A DNA stretch of 64,000 nucleotides from Apus apus (GCF_020740795.1 NC_067301.1:4712001-4776000); one strand, 5' to 3'; positions 12,721 through 27,706 are shown, counted from the first letter of the stretch. Notes: a model not told the origin generated them from the letters alone. Translations and numbers: made by a program.

Positions 12721-15129
12721 AGAGTGAAGGAACTGGTGAATTAACTAGCTGTATGCCCACTGGTGTAGTTACTACAAGAGCAATACTATTGTTAATTGCT
12801 TAACTTCAATAATAATGCAAAGTAACAGAAGGAAAATGCTGCAAGAATCCCAGTTCTTACAGAAAATGGATTGTCATGCTTAGTTAATTGTGAGCTTGGT
12901 TGCTGCCAAAACTGAGGAACAAGCTCTTGTGGCAGAAGTCTCAGTTGAGAGCCCTTCTTTCCCTGTCTCCTTTCCAGCCAGCAAGCTGCTCTCTCCAGGC
13001 TTTTACCTGCATGAAATCTAGTTCAGGGTTGATGCTTACTCTGCTCATTAGTGAAATTACCACCAGATGCTTTGTTAGATAGAGGTCACTCTGGCTGAAT
13101 GCCATGACAACCTCTTCAAATAGCATGATTGCTAAACTATAGCTTTGACTCAAAATGGTGCAGTAGGTAATGTTGACACGCTGCAATTACTGTTCAGTCC
13201 TCAAGGCGTGTTCAAACAACACTGACTGCCTCAGTGCTGACTTGGCAACACCAGGACTGGGTTTGGGATGGGTATTGTGGATGAGTAGAAAATGTAGGAA
13301 TTTCAGGTGAACGCCCACATGGAGCATTAGCTTATCTTTTAGCCTGTGTCTAGTCAGGTCCTCTCAGAACTCTGTTGAAAAATGGTAATTAAATGATAAG
13401 GCTGTGTCTAAAGTTACATGGGCATAGATGGGCTGGGTTTCAGTGGTGCTGGGAGCCAGTTTTTTATCTTAAGTGGGAGTCTTAAATACTCAGCAGAATA
13501 CATTAATGCAAGGGACTGGATTAGCCTTTCCTAGCAGTAGGGTCATCTTCCCTTACTAATGATTTTTACTTTTTTTAAGAGACTGGTGCAAGGAAGGTCA
13601 AGCTAGATGGGCACTGGGAACAGCACACATGTGGACTGGATGTCTCAGGGGAACAGATGAGGAGGAAGAAGTTAGTAGAATTATCTTCCTTATAATAAGT
13701 GTGGTACAGTCCACTGGCTAAGCTGCAGAGCTGAGCTGGCCAGAAAAAGCTGCAGTGCACTTTCCTCTATGAGCACAGCTGGCAGGACTTCACAGCTCTG
13801 CTGCTGACAACCCTGTGTGGCTTCCTGTTCATATGTATCTTGTAATGAAAACTGATTGTTACAGATGTCTCTGGTGTGACTTGCAACTAATGTGACTGAT
13901 GGACCAGATAAGCTTATTATTAAAGTATCAGAATATAGTAACTTGGAGATGTGGCATGGCAATTATCCAGATACAAAATGATTTAGTAAAACTGTAGAAA
14001 AGCTACTAATTTATAGCTTTATAGCATTACCGCTGTTTAGATAAAGAGTTATGCTACTGAAAGCAGATGATTAACCTTATAAAAGAAACCAGTCCAGGTG
14101 GAAAATGCTACATTCCTGCCACTATAGTTCTTCTCCTGTGTGTAGTTCTTTGCACACAGATATTTGTGAGGGACAGAAGCAGAGAAGGCTCAGCACAGCA
14201 GCCCAGTCAGCAGCCCTTCCTGTGACTTCAGCTTACCAAAATGTGTGCAGATGAGCTCTTCTGTGTTTTTCAAGAGTCAGAAAAGTGGCAGCAAGAACAT
14301 GAGTGTCCCTCAGCCATAAGGGCTTTGGCGTTCAGAAGTTTGTAATACTGTGTAATGAGATTTCACCATTAAGTCTTTCCATTAACTAAGGAGTCTAGAG
14401 AGGATTAAGCCATGTTACAGCAAACACTTACTAGGTATTAAAGGACAGGGCTAGAACTACAAGCTTTTTATAACTTCTAGCAATCCTACAATACTGGTTT
14501 GTACAAGGTCAGAGCAGGGCAATGAACGCAGAGGCAAAAAACCCTCCAAATATCTGGAAGAACTAATTAAGGTTATCAGTTCCCAGGGATGAACCAATTG
14601 TTGGGAAAGGGGGTGAGGGTGTCAGACCAAGACACTAAATATGATATACAGAACTGAGCTTCCATGAAGCTGTCTGCATTAGTCAGCCTGGTTAATCTAG
14701 TTCTTCCCAAGATCCTCAGGGAATGCCTGCAGGAGATCTGCAGATGGAGGCAGGTCGGATCAACCCTTCCTACCAGGCCATTCGAGTGGCAACTCGCCTC
14801 GGCAGCGCTGCTTGCGTGTCCTGGCAGGAGGGTTTGCTCCTCTCCGGGGCTGGCGCTGCCAGGCTGCTGCTCAGATACTGCAGCCACTGCTGTGTTACCT
14901 GTATCTCTCGTGTTACCATCTTCTGTGAAGAAGGGATCTCAGAGTGCAGGCAGTGTCTCCTCTGCCTGACCGAGAGCTTTTTGGTACACCTGAGATCACC
15001 CTTGTGATGGAGACCCTTGTTAAACTGCTCCAGCGGGCAGGACACGCTGGAAGGAGCGTGGGGGTTTGGTGGCGTTTTCTGTTTGTTTCGAAGCTTCCGC
15101 CTTTTTTTGGCTACAGATTCAGTGCGCTC

Positions 15130-16340
15130 GTTCTTATCTTTCTGGTAAGGCAGCCGGGAGGGAGAGGGATCGTCGCCCCGATAAGTGTTTTGCACACCGA
15201 GCAGCCTCCGTTCCCGCACACTCCTTTGATCCCTTACCAGAGATTCCAAGGGCCGCCCGGCCCGGGAGCGCTTTCCCAGGGCGGGGCCGGGACCCGACCG
15301 GCCCCCGGCAGTCACCCCGCGGGCGGCGGCCCCGGGCTCCCTCGCAGCTGCCGCCGTTACCTGCACCGACGGCCGCCACCGGGAAAGCGGCTCCTGTCAC
15401 CGCCCGCGGCTTTGCCAAAGCCAGGCCGGGGGGCGAGGGCCGCTCGGCCCGACAAGGGGGCCTTGGGCCCGCCCGGGCCGCTCAGCCCGGGGCTCTGCCG
15501 TTATCGGCCTCGTTCACCGGGAGCAGCCGCCCCGCATCCCGCCGGCAGGGCAGCCGTGCGGGTGTCCTGGGCCCGGGCAGGCTCTGTTCTCCTCAGGTGC
15601 GTGTCCGGGGGGACATCCCGGCGGGACATCCCGGCACCGCCGCCCCTTCCCGGCAGCTCCCGCGCGCTGCCCGCTCCGCGCAGCCCGGCCCGCACCACCG
15701 GGCCCGCCGCTGGGGGGGAGCGCGGCAGGACCGGTCCCTGCGCCGGCTGCCGCTGCCGGCCCCGTCCCGGGAGCAGCGCCCGCAGCTCCGCTGGGCGCGG
15801 GCGGCCCGTCTCAGCGCTGCGCCCGGGGCCCATCGCGCTCCCCGCGGCCGGACTCGCTCTGCTTCCCCCCCCGCGCTGGGAATGGTTCGCCCCGCGGCCC
15901 GGCCCGGCCTCTGCGCGGCGCCGCCATTTTGTGCGGCAGCGGAGGGCGGCGGGCAGCGCGCGCCGGCGGCGAGGGCTCCTGGAGACGCCGCTGCCTTCCC
16001 TGGCCGGTGAGCGGGGCGGCCGTGCTGCGGGTGTCCCGCCGGGTGTGCTGCGGGCCGGGGGCGGCCGTGCTGCGGGCCCGCTCGGACGGGGGCGGGCGCG
16101 GGGGCCGCGGCGTGCCCGGAGGTCGCGGGCGGGCCCAGGCAGGCGGTTGGGGCCCAGGGGGCTGTTCCTCCCTAACCTGTCACCGGCCCCGCTGCGGGAG
16201 GTCCTGGGAAATCCCTCCGTGCCTCGGGAAGGGCCCGGCCCGGCGGTCCCCGTGTCGGTGGTCCCGGCAGGGCCCGGGGCTTCACCCGCTGCCGGAGCGT
16301 CCCGCGCTGCTGGGCTCCTGCCCTGAGGCCAGAACGATGA
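15130..16340. promoter_or_regulatory. TARDBP: TARDBP CpG-island promoter
   Basis: About 1.2 kb of dense CpG sequence upstream of and around the TARDBP transcription start, with no TATA box. A GCCGCCATTTTGTG YY1-type site lies at about 15919-15932, shortly before the presumed first exon. This is the usual TATA-less architecture of a broadly expressed gene. The CpG richness also produces long open frames on both strands here, which I treat as compositional artefacts. Divergent transcription to the left is possible but has no specific support. Confidence 0.75.
15935..16006 (+). other. TARDBP: TARDBP exon 1, non-coding (5' end approximate)
   Basis: A GC-rich leader ending at a good donor (TGGCCG then GTGAGC at 16007). 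It would join the acceptor at 16404, which lies 15 bases before the start codon. The upstream limit is a guess from the CpG-island and YY1 position. In vertebrates TARDBP exon 1 is entirely 5' UTR, and this agrees. Confidence 0.6.
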
Positions 16341-16407
16341 AAACCGAACCAAAGGAGACGAGGTGATGGCTCATGCCCGCTTTCCCCCCCTTTCTGTGCT
16401 CCAGTAA

Positions 16408-19979
<3,572 letters not shown>

Positions 19980-20541
19980 AAGCAGTGGGCTCTGATACTG
20001 ACTCTATGGTGGGAAATCAAATTTTTCTAAGTCATGGTAAGTATACTGTTAAATTACATATATACTAAAAATTTTCCAGATCCGTTTGTTCAGTGTGCAG
20101 TATATTCAGCAGTATTTTTGACATTTTTCTTTTTTAAAAAAAAGAAACAAAAAAAAAGAAAGAAAAAAAGAAAAAGAAAGGTAAAAGGAATTTTCTAAGT
20201 TTTGTTACATATCTTGTTGGATACTGAATGTTTGGAAGTGGACTGCTGTTTGCCCGTTAGGTAAACTAACACTACAATCAATAGGAAAGGTTTCTCCTGT
20301 AATACTTTCCCTCGTTTCCTGGCTACCTGAATTCTTTGCATGTTCAAAATTGAAACCATTGGTCAGAAACAGCATTCTCTCCCTCTTGTTTTTGATTTGA
20401 TCCCACCATAAGACTCTCCAAGTGCCCCAGTTGGAGAACACGGTGTCGTTTTTGTTTTGTTTGTGTTTTTGTTTTGTTTTTTTAACACTGTCTCCCCTCC
20501 ATACTAAAGTACGATATGAAGGCTTCATTTAATCTCCGCAG

Positions 20542-20597
20542 TTCATCTCATTTCAAATGTGTATGGAAGAAGCACTTCATTGAAAGCAGTGCTGTAA
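20542..20597 (+). CDS. TARDBP: alternative terminal coding segment of shortened TDP-43 isoform
   Basis: After the acceptor CTCCGCAG, a phase-1 entry gives VHLISNVYGRSTSLKAVL and then TAA at 20595-20597. From memory the human shortened TDP-43 isoform (sTDP-43), made by splicing out most of exon 6, ends in an 18-residue tail that differs from this at one position. The reading phase fits a donor at 19566/19567 (GGT G then GTAATC). The donor used in human, at a CCAGGTGG codon pair, is absent here because the bird has CCGGGAGG. The isoform would lack the glycine-rich tail. Confidence 0.6.
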
Positions 20598-21366
20598 ATA
20601 TTCTGCCTTAGGAATACTTCTGTCTACATGCTTTCTCATCCAAGAATACTTCATCACACCGCACATGCTGCGTCTTAGACGGTGGGTGTTCCATTTTTAT
20701 CCGCTACTCTTTATTTCATGGAGTCGTATCAACGCTGTGAACGCAAGGCTGTGAGATGGAACCAGAAGGCTGTTTGAACTTTTGAAACCTTGTGTGGGAT
20801 TGATGGTGGTGCCGAGGCATGAGAGGGCTGGTATGAGCGAGATAAAGGAGAGAGCGCATGCAGAGACCTGGTGGTGCATTATGGGATTTTATTTTACTTG
20901 GCGAGATGTCTCTCAATCCTGTGGCTTTGGTGAGAGCGTGTGCGGAGAGCAATGATAGCAAAGAAAGTACGAGTGTTTCTTGCATCCAAAGGACATCCAT
21001 ATGTGGAAGACTTGAAGTGGGTTTTATACCTAGTTGATCAATTAGTTGAATGTGTTCTGTGAAATGAATCTTTGTATTTTTTTTCCCTTATGTCAACTGC
21101 TGTGAATGCTGTATGGTGTGTGTTTTTTTTTCTGTTAATGATCTGTAAGTGTGGTAACGTGACCTGAAGATGATGGGGTTTGAGAGGAGAACATTGAGCT
21201 TGTGGTGTGCTTTGCAGTAGCTCTTGGAGCAGAGATCACTAGCGAGCTCAGTGTGCCTCCTCAGGGTGGAAGTTCCACTGTCTGTAAGATATCCATAAGA
21301 ATGCTGTTTGCTGCAGTTTCGTGTTTGGATGCTTTTTATAACATTTGTCACTGTAGGAAATTCTTA

Positions 21367-21372
21367 AATAAA
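21367..21372 (+). terminator. TARDBP: TARDBP proximal poly(A) signal
   Basis: Canonical AATAAA about 1.4 kb after the stop codon, followed within about 30 bases by GT/T-rich sequence (tgtgtctttgttttg). It sits where the main TARDBP poly(A) site is expected. Confidence 0.75.
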
Positions 21373-22305
21373 ACTGATTTAAGTAATATGTGTCTTTGTT
21401 TTGCAGCCCTGAATGCAAAGAATTCATAGCAGTTAATTTATTTTACCTTTTTGAGATGAACTTCTGTAAAGCTTTTTTGCAGCCATTCGGTTTGTTTCAG
21501 ATAACAATGCTCTAAAAGCTGCCAAGGCCAACGGAGCCACCGCTCAGCACCCGACACCCAGCTCTAACCCACTCTATTTTTGCACTGGTCAGTGATACGT
21601 GTAGATCTAAAATCCAGTTCCCACATGGTTGGGTCCCTGCACCTAGAATGGTAAGCAGTTCCCTCCGGATTGCATCTGTGCCAAGGAACGTTAGTTATTT
21701 CCTCAGCAGCAGTGGGTTGGGGGAGACCAAACACTTGCTGTCAAGGTGTTACTTCTGTCCACAGCATCTGCCTTGGGGTGGATGGTTTTTAACTTGTTTT
21801 TAGACCAGTCCACTCATAGGAAGTAGGGTTCTGCAACACTCAACCCAGAAGCAAGCTAGAGACTCGTCTTGAAAACTAGTCACAGGAATGACTTCCCAGC
21901 TGAAGAAAGCATGAGTAAATATGTACACAGACTTTGACAGAAGTCTTAATCTGAAAAACTAAGTTATTAGAGGAGCAGAAGTGTTGACTAAGAGGCAGCT
22001 TCTTAAGACAGGACACTTCAGCAGAAACTGGTGGAAGATTATTTCCACTGGCAGAAGGAGCTTGAGGAGTTGTTTCATCTACTTGCACTTGAAAACCACT
22101 GAAGCTCAATCTGTGTTTTTTTTATACACCATACAACTGCTGTAGTTGTCAACAATCTGGCTGTGGATACTTACACAGTTTTTAATCTATTTATAACTTT
22201 TCCAGTTATATCTTCATTTACTGCATTATATTGAGGCTTGTGAAGAGAAGACCATCTAAACAGTGGACAAAGCTGCACAACTGTTAGTTTTCCACTTGAA
22301 ATATG

Positions 22306-22311
22306 AATAAA
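22306..22311 (+). terminator. TARDBP: TARDBP intermediate poly(A) signal
   Basis: Canonical AATAAA in the distal 3' UTR. TARDBP is known to use several sites; use of this one is inferred. Confidence 0.5.
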
Positions 22312-22795
22312 ATCAGCTGGGTCTCAATGTACATCTTAAGAAGGGTTCTAAACACTCAAGCTGAGAAGTGATCCCACACTGTTGTTGAAAATATATCCCA
22401 CTGCAAAAAGTTGCTTAGATATTTTTTTTTTCTGCACCTAAATCAGAATAACCTCCAAACTCTGTACCATCTGTGAATTTTGCATTTTAGCACTTGCACT
22501 AGTACCAGCTACTTCTGCTGAGTAACACTTAAAAATGGTATTCTTGGACCTCCAAAGACTAACTGTGACCCCCCCAGCAAGGAACTTCATGGTAAGTTTT
22601 TGTAATGAGCATGGCTTTAATTTTGTTTTAAATGTGCAGGTTTAGGTTTTAACAGGCTGGTTGGCAGCACTGAGTAGTCTTTGGTAATGATTTTAGCCTT
22701 CCTTCACCCTCAGAACAAAATCCCTGAACATTTTCAAGTTTTAGTGGTATTTTCTAAATGCTTTGCATACTCTAGTGTTTATAAGTGAGTAAGTA

Positions 22796-22801
22796 AATAA
22801 A
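22796..22801 (+). terminator. TARDBP: TARDBP distal poly(A) signal
   Basis: Canonical AATAAA about 2.8 kb after the stop, followed by GT-rich sequence (gtcttgtgttgtttttt). It is a good candidate for the long form's end. Another AATAAA lies at 23149-23154, further towards MASP2. Confidence 0.6.
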
Positions 22802-23271
22802 ATGAAAACATATTGAAGTATCTGGAGTCTTGTGTTGTTTTTTTAAAGGTAATTAATTTTCAGTTATAGTCTAGAAAAGTGAAATATTAATGATAAAATG
22901 CAAGGAAGGGGAAGTTTATCTCATTTTAAGGGGATATATATTCTCAAATGGTTTTTGTAACATTGCTTCTAATCAGTTCTGATAATCTTGCCCCCCAAAT
23001 GCAGGTGGTGATGTGGGGATTCACCTACCACCCACCATACAGTAGGGAGGGGTGTCAGGTACCTCAGTGCTCTGCACTCCCCTGGGGGTGTGTTGGTTCA
23101 GAAGCTGCAGCCTCACGAGAATCCTCAAGGCTACGTAAAAGAAAACAAAATAAACTTTATTAAGAGTAGTGCCTTTTAAAGGCAGATGTTAGTTTTGTAA
23201 ATCTAAAGGACTTTTAACAGCTGCTGGGACAGAAAACAAAATTCCTGTGTTCATATGCTTGGGTTTTGTCT

Positions 23272-23277
23272 TTTATT
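23272..23277 (-). terminator. MASP2: relict MASP2 poly(A) signal
   Basis: AATAAA on the minus strand, about 135 bases beyond the old MASP2 stop. It was probably the end of the full-length mRNA. Whether it is still used is unknown. Confidence 0.45.
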
Positions 23278-23411
23278 TAACAGAGCTGTCAAGGCTGGCA
23301 ATATTAAACGTTAAGAATTTAGTGTTGTTTTCTAAGTATTTAAATATTCTACTAATATAATCTAAGTAACAGCTGGTAGGCGCTACACATAAAACACTTA
23401 AGATAATGCTT

Positions 23412-24095
23412 TCAAATCCCAGGGCTGTAATTGGTGACTCCTGTAGGTACCTCATCCCCCAGAGCACAGTCTGAGCCCCAGGACACCATCCAACCAGAAT
23501 CCATTTGCTGTCCTGAGCCCCCGTGCTCCTCCACTGCCCCCTCCCTTGGGGCCTCTGTCACCAGAAGGTGTCTCCATTTCACATCATTTATCTGCACACA
23601 GATCTGTGCTTTCTTTTGGGCTGGTGGCTGCCAGCTCAGGGTGCAGCAGCACAGAAGAGCTCCTCAACTCAGTTCTCCACCCCTATACAGCCACCCCATC
23701 ATTAGCTTTCCCCTGAAATCTGTGTTCTTGTCCTGGTGAACAAATGGGTGTGATACTGTTACTGAGACTTCACACAGTCTGACCAATGCAGCAGCACTGT
23801 CCAAGTTGACAAGATCACTTTTATAACCTTTATTCATAAAGATTTTTTTCTGCCCAAGCTTCTTCATAACAGAAAGAGCATTTGTTCAAAATCCCCAATT
23901 TAATCCTCAAAGCTGAGGGGTTTCTTTGATCAACTACAGCATTAGCAGCTGTTAGAGCCCAGTTGTCACACAACAGTGACCCACCTAATCCTCCCTGCTC
24001 TTTAATTAGCATCACTTGCCAGGGAAATGCTCCAGTCTTGGCTCATCCTCCTCCAAGCACACACTCCCCAGTTCCACTTCTCTGCTTTCCACAAA
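23412..24095 (-). pseudogene. MASP2: decayed MASP2 serine-protease exon
   Basis: One exon, as in other MASP2 genes, entered through TTGTTTTGCAG. It keeps clear homology: VCG at the start, AKTGAFPWQVMLI, LLCDNWALTAANAV, ALRIKLGILNK, EEAWAE, and WMVSWGS near the end, with a relict stop at 23412-23414. It cannot encode an enzyme. The Arg-Ile activation site reads Cys-Val (codon 24061-24063 for Arg). There is an in-frame TGA at 24043-24045. The catalytic His is Asn (23941-23943), the Asp position is Ala (23793-23795) and the GDSGG serine is Arg (23554-23556). A frameshift lies in the 7-A run at 23843-23849, and the part between the oxyanion loop and the serine motif is shortened. Two changes (Arg to Cys, sense to TGA) look like CpG decay. 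MASP-2 normally cleaves C4 and C2. Confidence 0.9.
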
Positions 24096-25384
24096 CTGCA
24101 AAACAATGAAGGCAGCAATAACTATGAAACATTTTAAGACTCACACACTGAATTATTATGCTCATATGGATCAAATTAAGTTAATGATTCTAAATCTAAG
24201 TCCTAGATTGTTTTGGAATAGTAAAATTGCTTGCAAATGAATATTTGATTTAGAGTACCATTTTCATTACTCAGTATTACATACATCCTCTGGAAAAGTT
24301 CTGTAATCATGGGAGACAGTTTATTTAGGAATTGGGGCATATAAAAGTGTATTCTCAATTAAGATAATTGGAATATACGGATATTCTAATCTTATAGACA
24401 AAAGGAACAGTAACACTTTTACACTGTAAAATGTTTCTTCCAAAACTTTTGTCTTGGATCTTTAGTAATTTCACAGAGAAGTAATTCAGCATTTCAAGCA
24501 TTAAAAAAAAACAACCAAAAACCCAAACCAACAAAGCCACCCCCACACTCTGCACTAAGGGTATTGAGTAGCTTTTAACCTTCACAAATACTTCTGGAAC
24601 ATGGTTCAATTTTATTGGCAGAAACAATGCCAAGCAATTTAAAAGCAACAACAATTCAGTTACTTAGGAAATTGCATTTTCCAAAAGAGAACTGGAATAA
24701 ACTGAAGGTTCAGCTTTCTGCTCTCTCCAGGGGGAACTGAACTGAGTTTCTGGCATTAATCTGCAATGCTGGCAGCACAGGGAACCTCAGGCAAGACCAA
24801 GGCACGTTAAAATAGTAAACAATGTAACAGATAAATATAAAGTCAATATTAATAACCACAGGGAGTGCCAGTCACACTGGCTGATTATCACGTTTACTTT
24901 TGTTATTGTTCCTCCCTGTTAACCAGCAATTGCAGGACTTGATGTTCTGAAAATGAGAGTAACATCAAGGCACCGATCTGATTTTTAAAATGAACGTTCA
25001 GCAGTGAAGTGGTTCCACCTCATCAACTGAAAGGTACAGGAAGAAAACCTAAGCAAGCCATATTGTCACAGCAGCTCCTTACCTCTTCCATACACGATGG
25101 AACAGCCCAGCATCCATGGTCACTGCAGGCTGGCACCTGGGAACAACCCTTGCCAAATGGAGCTCAGCCCCTTCGGTGCAGGAAACATCCCCACATTCCA
25201 AAGTTCCAGCTCAGGTGCAGGTAAGTGCCTGACTTCACAGCAAGGTCCTTCAGCATCCACCCTCTGTCTAGTCTTGCCTTGCTGTCTGTAACAAAGCACA
25301 AGCAGGGGCCAACAACAGTCAGTAGCTCGTTAATGATTTTGCAGCAAGTGCTAATTCCAGCTATTTGGTATGTTCAGGGATTAC

Positions 25385-25459
25385 CTGGTTCACAGATAGG
25401 AGGGGTTCTTGCTCCTCTGGGGTTTTTCCAGTATCCAGCATCACTGCATATATATTTAC
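25385..25459 (-). pseudogene. MASP2: MASP2 CCP2 second-half exon, still open
   Basis: This 75-base exon between TGAGATGCAG and GTAATC reads KYICSDAGYWKNPRGARTPP followed by ICEP. It aligns with human [20 protein letters not shown] and keeps both cysteines and the buried tryptophan of a complement control module. It looks intact in isolation and splices in phase to the protease exon, but the exons around it are broken. It is therefore best read as a surviving piece of a dead transcript, unless it has been re-used. Confidence 0.8.
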
Positions 25460-26092
25460 CTGCATCTCATAAAGAAAACAAAAATAAGAACAAGTGAACA
25501 GGGCAGCTGGGCATCATTTTAAAGCAACACAGAAGTAAGACTGGACAGGCAGTGTTAGACACTGTATTTTACGTTTCCTTTGACTCTGCTGCAGAGCCAT
25601 GAGAAGGTGACTTTGCATCACTCATCCCCTCTGGCTATTTGCTTTTTAGAGATTTCAAAGAATGGCAGAAATTGAAACATCTTCCAACTTACAAATACAA
25701 AATGCACTTCAACATGAAACGTTATAGTTACCAAGCAGAAGAAAATGTTTCTGATACTGCAACTTCTGTCATTGTCTTCACAAAACCAATGTTTTAAATA
25801 TAAATATTTACACAGGAATGTCCTAATTTGCCAATCTTAGCCCTTTGCCACTGGCTTGTTCCATTCTGCTACAAAACAAAAGACTTAACATTTTAATTCT
25901 CAGAGAAGCATGAATAGAAATAAAAGGTCAAACTAATTCCACACCTAACATAGTTACTATCAGTTAGACATTTATTTGCTCATTCATAAGGGAAAAGCAG
26001 CAAGTAGAATTGTCTTTGCTTAAAATGCCTTTGCTAAATAAATGCTTTCCAGCACTACTTTCAGAGTGAGAAAACGTAAATAATTCTTGTAC

Positions 26093-26280
26093 CTTCATCA
26101 GAAATATCTAAATGTGGGTGCTGATAAAGGCCACAGAGCTGGCTGTGAATACAAGGGAAAGTTCCCCTTTCTGGAACCTGGAGGCTCATCTGCACTTGTT
26201 GTGTAGCAGCTCCAGCAGTGACACCAGCAGTGATGGCACACAGTGCTGGTCACTGTGTTTCCAGGACAACACAGAAGATC
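26093..26280 (-). pseudogene. MASP2: possible MASP2 CCP2 first-half exon remnant
   Basis: The end reads ...ATTTCTGATGAAG then GTACAA, which joins in phase to the next exon as ISDEG-KYIC, like human VNDG-KYVC. Upstream of the last dozen codons no frame shows the expected VDCGPP...QYSC pattern. If this is the exon, its body has eroded past recognition. The splice-phase match is the main support. Confidence 0.35.
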
Positions 26281-26899
26281 TATTTCCATTCCCACCCAGC
26301 TTTCCAGTTATTTGTGTTGGACACTAACATCAGTTCCGTTATTCTGGGTTTCTACATAAACAATAAATCATTTGCAACTACCAACTCAGACAGGCTGTGA
26401 CATAACTGCTGAGGTAACCCTGTGCCTTCCCAAAACACAACCACGTCCCTTGATTTTAAGATGTTGCTGTCATCAGGCAGGGACTAGAGTATTCTGAAAC
26501 TGCCTGCTGGGATGCAGGATGTTGTTCAGAACTAAGCCTGAAATGCAGCATTCAGCAGGAAGAACCAAGTTTTAACTTCCCTGGAAAGATGCAGGAACAA
26601 ATGGAAGAACAAATTTTCGCTATGCTGATCTTGTGAAATCTTTTTTTAATCATTCTTTTCTTCCAACATAATTACAAGCAAATCTCTAAACAGCAGTGCT
26701 CAAAGAGCATCAGTGCTGGCAAGCAGCACACAGGCAGCCACAGAAACATCCTTCTTTGGGGAGGAGAGCAAGGAAAGGACAATTGCTGACAAATCCAGTG
26801 CACTGAATACACCTCGTAGTTATAGTCTGTGAGCAACAGAAATGGTTAACAAGAAAATGCACCTACGTGTTTAATCACTGAGAAATGAAATCCAATCGG

Positions 26900-27034
26900 G
26901 TTGACAGGGCCACGGTTCCCTGCTCCAGGTAGCACTTACCGACGGGACAGCACCGCGGTCGCCCAGAAGGTACCACTCTTGCACTGGTGCGATGTGACCA
27001 TGGGGTGGTGCTTCAGGACTGGGACATGGCAAAC
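26900..27034 (-). pseudogene. MASP2: decayed MASP2 CCP1 first-half exon
   Basis: Entered through CTCTGCAG, it reads GLPCPSPEAPPHGHIAPVQE then WYLLGD, close to human PCPYPMAPPNGHVSPVQAKY. The homology then jumps frame: CYLEQGTVALS, matching human GYELLQGHLPLKS, continues in another frame from about 26934. A frameshift therefore lies in between. In the entering frame the second CCP cysteine is lost. A GTAAGT donor at 26939 now occurs inside the old coding part. Confidence 0.8.
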
Positions 27035-27567
27035 CTGCAGAGGATCCAGGAAACACAGTATTCCCCTTAAAAGAGAATTCGCTGCTTCCTGCTAAAGGCT
27101 CTCAGAGGAAAACCTACCCTTTCTGTGCCCTTTCTCTGTTCCACGCACACGGCCACAGAACTACAACTACTGAGAACAGAAGGAGCAGCTGTGACTGACT
27201 CACCACGATGCTCTCCTGGCCATGGTGTGCAGTGACCTGCCCACAGCCAGGCTACCTGACAGCACCAACCCAGCTGCTGCCTCACATGCATCTTCAACAT
27301 TCGACACGCCGGGAAAACTGTTCCCTAAAATAAAATCTTACACATGGACCTGAATTAAATTATAATTTAATTATAAGATTAGCTGGAATTCTGGAGTTCC
27401 CCTAGAACTTTACTGCAGAAGTAAACTATCTAGTAGCTACATTATTTAACACAGACACCACTGACAACCACGTATGAAACCACTATTTGGACACTTTTCA
27501 GGCCTTTCCAGAAAGAAGTTTTGGGAATAGTCCAAACTTGAGAACTAATCAGAGGTCTCCTACCCAC

Positions 27568-27706
27568 CTGCTGCTGTGTATTCAATCTTCCACTTGGTGT
27601 GTGCTCCTGAGACACCAGTTAGGAAAGTAAGATTCACACCACCAGCCTCCATTTTTTGCAGGCAAAATCCACAGAATGGGCCAAATTCTTTTTTGGGTGT
27701 TTCAAC
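27568..27706 (-). pseudogene. MASP2: MASP2 CUB2 second-half exon, eroded
   Basis: Acceptor CATTCTTTTCAG, donor CAGCAG then GTGGGT. It reads VETPKKEFGPFCG...VNLTFLTGVSGAHTKWKIEY, aligned with human IQTDREEHGPFCG...ITFVTDESGDHTGWKIHY. It is open, but three residues are missing after CG, and the intervening segment looks scrambled, as two compensating shifts would produce. The usual TDESG is TGVSG. The pattern fits relaxed constraint. Confidence 0.75.

Larger units (their letters stand above)
2460..15100. other. gene-free interval left of TARDBP
   Basis: No coding exon, RNA gene or long mobile element was recognised in these 12.6 kb. The open frames are short, lack paired splice sites and resemble no family I know. 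The interval contains a MIR fragment near 5.9 kb, an AT-rich block near 5.05-5.3 kb that looks like a possible conserved element, and a degenerate tandem repeat near 12.6 kb. In human the CIROZ (C1orf127) gene lies in this position. No CIROZ exon was noticed, which agrees with its reported absence from birds. Confidence 0.5.
19980..22820 (+). promoter_or_regulatory. TARDBP: TARDBP 3' UTR with autoregulatory features
   Basis: The 3' UTR carries at least three canonical AATAAA signals (21367-21372, 22306-22311, 22796-22801), matching the known multi-poly(A) layout of TARDBP. It contains a long purine tract at about 20134-20180. A UG-rich stretch at about 21105-21225 is a plausible TDP-43 binding region. 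In mammals TDP-43 binds its own 3' UTR, triggers splicing of 3' UTR introns and shifts poly(A) use so that the mRNA level falls. The conserved alternative acceptor at 20541 fits the same circuit. The boundary of the longest form is inferred from the last signal. Confidence 0.75.

Noticed and set aside
14770-16366. Long overlapping open frames (up to 460 codons) on both strands around the TARDBP promoter
   Set aside because: They are Pro/Arg/Gly/Ala-rich in all frames, as CpG-rich sequence without stops always gives, and they overlap the non-coding first exon.
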